From Amoebidium appalachense (lineage: Eukaryota > Ichthyosporea), in contig CAVNZM010000016.1 of the NCBI GenBank assembly GCA_963693365.1, positions 5,766,001 to 5,830,000 of the forward strand: DNA of 64,000 bases, given 5' to 3'. Of the stretch, positions 62,466 to 64,000 are shown one piece after another (position 1 is the first letter of the stretch; each line of letters opens with the position of its first letter). The translations under genes were made by a program, and so were the position numbers. The notes beneath the pieces were generated by a model. That model did not search any database. It was not told where the DNA came from and worked only from the letters and a program-made list of their open reading frames with translations.

Positions 62466-63051
62466 ACTCTAATAGATGTATGCATGATGCACTGGAAGTC
62501 AAAGTTTCGACCTCTCGAGCTCGAGCGAGCTGTGTTTGATTCTCGTTTACTGGCAAATATTCGAAGACAATTTACGTACGGGAAATTTGGTAACCCGTCG
62601 ACGTGAGGTCTGTGTGTGTGTGTGTGTGTGTGGAGTACTAATACTTATTATACCGTGCGCGCGCGCGTGCACGCATGGACCACGTGTAATTAGAATTTGG
62701 GATCAGAGGGAGGAGATCCGTGGAAATTTATTTTTTGAGAGGGGGGGGGGGGGGCAGGCCCGCGTTTAGATGGACAAAGTCATTCACAGTGTGCACCCGA
62801 TTACGTGGTCCATTCACCTCGGCTCAGCCTGGGTGTGTGTAAGCGTGCATGTGGGTGTTTGGGGGGGGGGGGGGGGGGGGGGGGGGGACTGCTTATTATA
62901 TAACTTATCTGAACGTGTGCACGTGTGCACGTGCGCGGTGGAGGTTGGTGTGTGGTGGAGGCTGTGCGTGTGTGCGCGTGCACGCGTTTTCTTATTTTAT
63001 TTTTTATTTTTGTGTGTGTGTGTTTGAGTGTGTGTGAGTGTGTGAGTGTGT

Positions 63052-63082
<31 letters not shown>

Positions 63083-63570
63083 GGGGGGGCATGTTCCACA
63101 CTGAGAGGTCAACTCCTCGGAATCACACCCATTCGGAACACAACACACGGCATCCGAAACCTTTTCCCTTTATCCGCCAATTCGGAACAATGTCATACAT
63201 AACGAGCTACGGTTCGTTTCTTCGCGGTTTTGTTCTAATCTGAAAGTTGGGCATTGCAACCTATCACCTGAGTGCCTGTATGTGTGCGACTGGCTTTTGA
63301 TTGGACACGCAACTATAACACCTTGCGTGCACCAAAAATTAAACGGGCTGGAACCTCCGGTGCTACGCACAACATATCAACTAAACACATCACACACACA
63401 ACACACCACAACACACACACAGCCCACACACATTTTCTACCTACACTACACTAACCACCGGCGCACAACGCCACATGCTTTCACACACACACACACACAT
63501 ACACACATCAGCCTCTACACACACACACATCCACCCCTACACACGCACACACACATGTACACACAGGTAT
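60720..63570. other. Intergenic, no gene supported
   Basis: Unique sequence to about 61255, then G runs (61281-61327 and 62402-62464), C runs (61584-61735), a CA array (61779-61945) and GT/G pairs near 62860 and 63060. No motif-bearing frame found. Confidence 0.6.
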
Positions 63571-63574
63571 GCAC

Positions 63575-63799
63575 TTATGCAGCGAGCTCAGCGAGGGTTT
63601 TGTCGTACTCCTCCTTGACACTCTTGTAGCTCGACTTGGCCTGGTCGAGCTCCTCCTCCAGATCATCCTTTTTCTTGTTGAGCTCTGCAACCTTGTGGTC
63701 CAACTGTTCAATTTTGGCCCCAAAGTCGCTACCTCCCGCCTTTTGCGTCGACGCCAACTGGCCCTCGGCGCGGTTGAGGTCTCGCTCGAGCATCTTCAC
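63575..63799 (-). CDS. Tropomyosin-like coiled-coil protein, last exon, 74 codons
   Basis: The exon starts after the acceptor CAG at 63800-63802 (phase 0, VKMLERDLNRAEGQLAS) and ends ELAA before TAA at 63575-63577. It is a continuous heptad pattern: IEQLDHKVAELNKKKDDLEEE, then SSYKSVKEEYDKTLAEL. Register and length match the C-terminal exon region of tropomyosin (compare its LEKSIDDLEDEL stretch). Tropomyosin is a dimeric coiled coil lying along actin filaments. Upstream exons lie beyond the window; the intron next to it starts with G runs and GT/GA repeats. Another short coiled-coil protein cannot be excluded from one exon. Confidence 0.7.
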   Translation of the reverse strand: MKMLERDLNRAEGQLASTQKAGGSDFGAKIEQLDHKVAELNKKKDDLEEELDQAKSSYKSVKEEYDKTLAELAA

Positions 63800-63943
63800 C
63801 TGTGGTTTGGAGCACGCGGGTTAGTGAGAGGGGAGAGCGAGAGAGGACGGGAGGAAGATGGAGAGAGAAGGGGGGGGGGGGGGGGGGGGGGGGTGAATTG
63901 GGAGACACACACACACAGAGAGTGTGTGTCTGTGTGTCTCTCT

Positions 63944-63977
<34 letters not shown>

Positions 63978-64000
63978 TTGGGTCGTTGGTGAGAACACTT

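Overview
The window is eukaryotic nuclear DNA. It has spliced genes with GT-AG introns, TATA-box promoters, AATAAA signals, a LINE, a Ty3/gypsy-type fragment, LTR elements and an extreme load of poly(G)/poly(C) runs and (CA)n/(GT)n microsatellites. A tropomyosin-like coiled-coil exon and a PIGY-like gene point to an opisthokont. Long microsatellite-filled introns suggest a unicellular relative of animals; an ichthyosporean would fit. The organism is inferred and was not checked by any search.

Layout. (1) 92-8376, plus strand: an RS-domain (SR-like) protein gene, reconstructed here as nine phase-consistent exons, with its 5' end outside the window. Its last intron ends in a 90-bp tandem repeat that contains the final splice acceptor. 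(2) 8377-15060: homopolymers and microsatellites without a gene I can support. (3) 15131-17635, minus strand: an intronless ornithine decarboxylase gene with TATA, CCAAT and AATAAA signals, then an unrecognised 74-codon intronless gene with its own TATA box and AATAAA. (4) 17943-18083: a hairpin with 60-bp arms. (5) 20694-21023, minus: the last exon of a MYND zinc-finger protein. (6) 26479-28025, minus: an SSU1-like TDT-family transporter with one frame break at a C run. (7) 30293-38235: repeat copies A, E2 and F1 and a Ty3/gypsy pol relic. (8) 38749-42855, minus: a LINE reverse transcriptase gene, split just after its YADD motif by a 1,030-bp plus-strand element. That element has the structure LTR-internal-LTR-internal-LTR, and each 289-bp LTR carries a tRNA-like gene. 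(9) 42856-45028: a ~700-bp tandem array with TATA boxes, running into a 500-N gap. (10) 45126-57044: a mosaic of repeat copies B, D (inverted), F2 and C, with a probable solo LTR in B and a five-fold 100-bp tandem in C. (11) 57849-60526, plus: a two-exon PIGY-like gene. (12) 63575-63799, minus: the last exon of a tropomyosin-like protein.

The host genes (RNA processing, polyamine synthesis, anion transport, GPI-anchor synthesis, actin filaments, a MYND protein) are unrelated housekeeping-type functions and do not form a pathway. The most notable object is the tandem miniature LTR element with tRNA-like genes in its LTRs (40137-41166). It has a perfect 5-bp target duplication, and removing it in silico restores the LINE reading frame. 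Several coding regions change frame exactly at G or C runs, which looks like homopolymer error in the assembly as much as real mutation.
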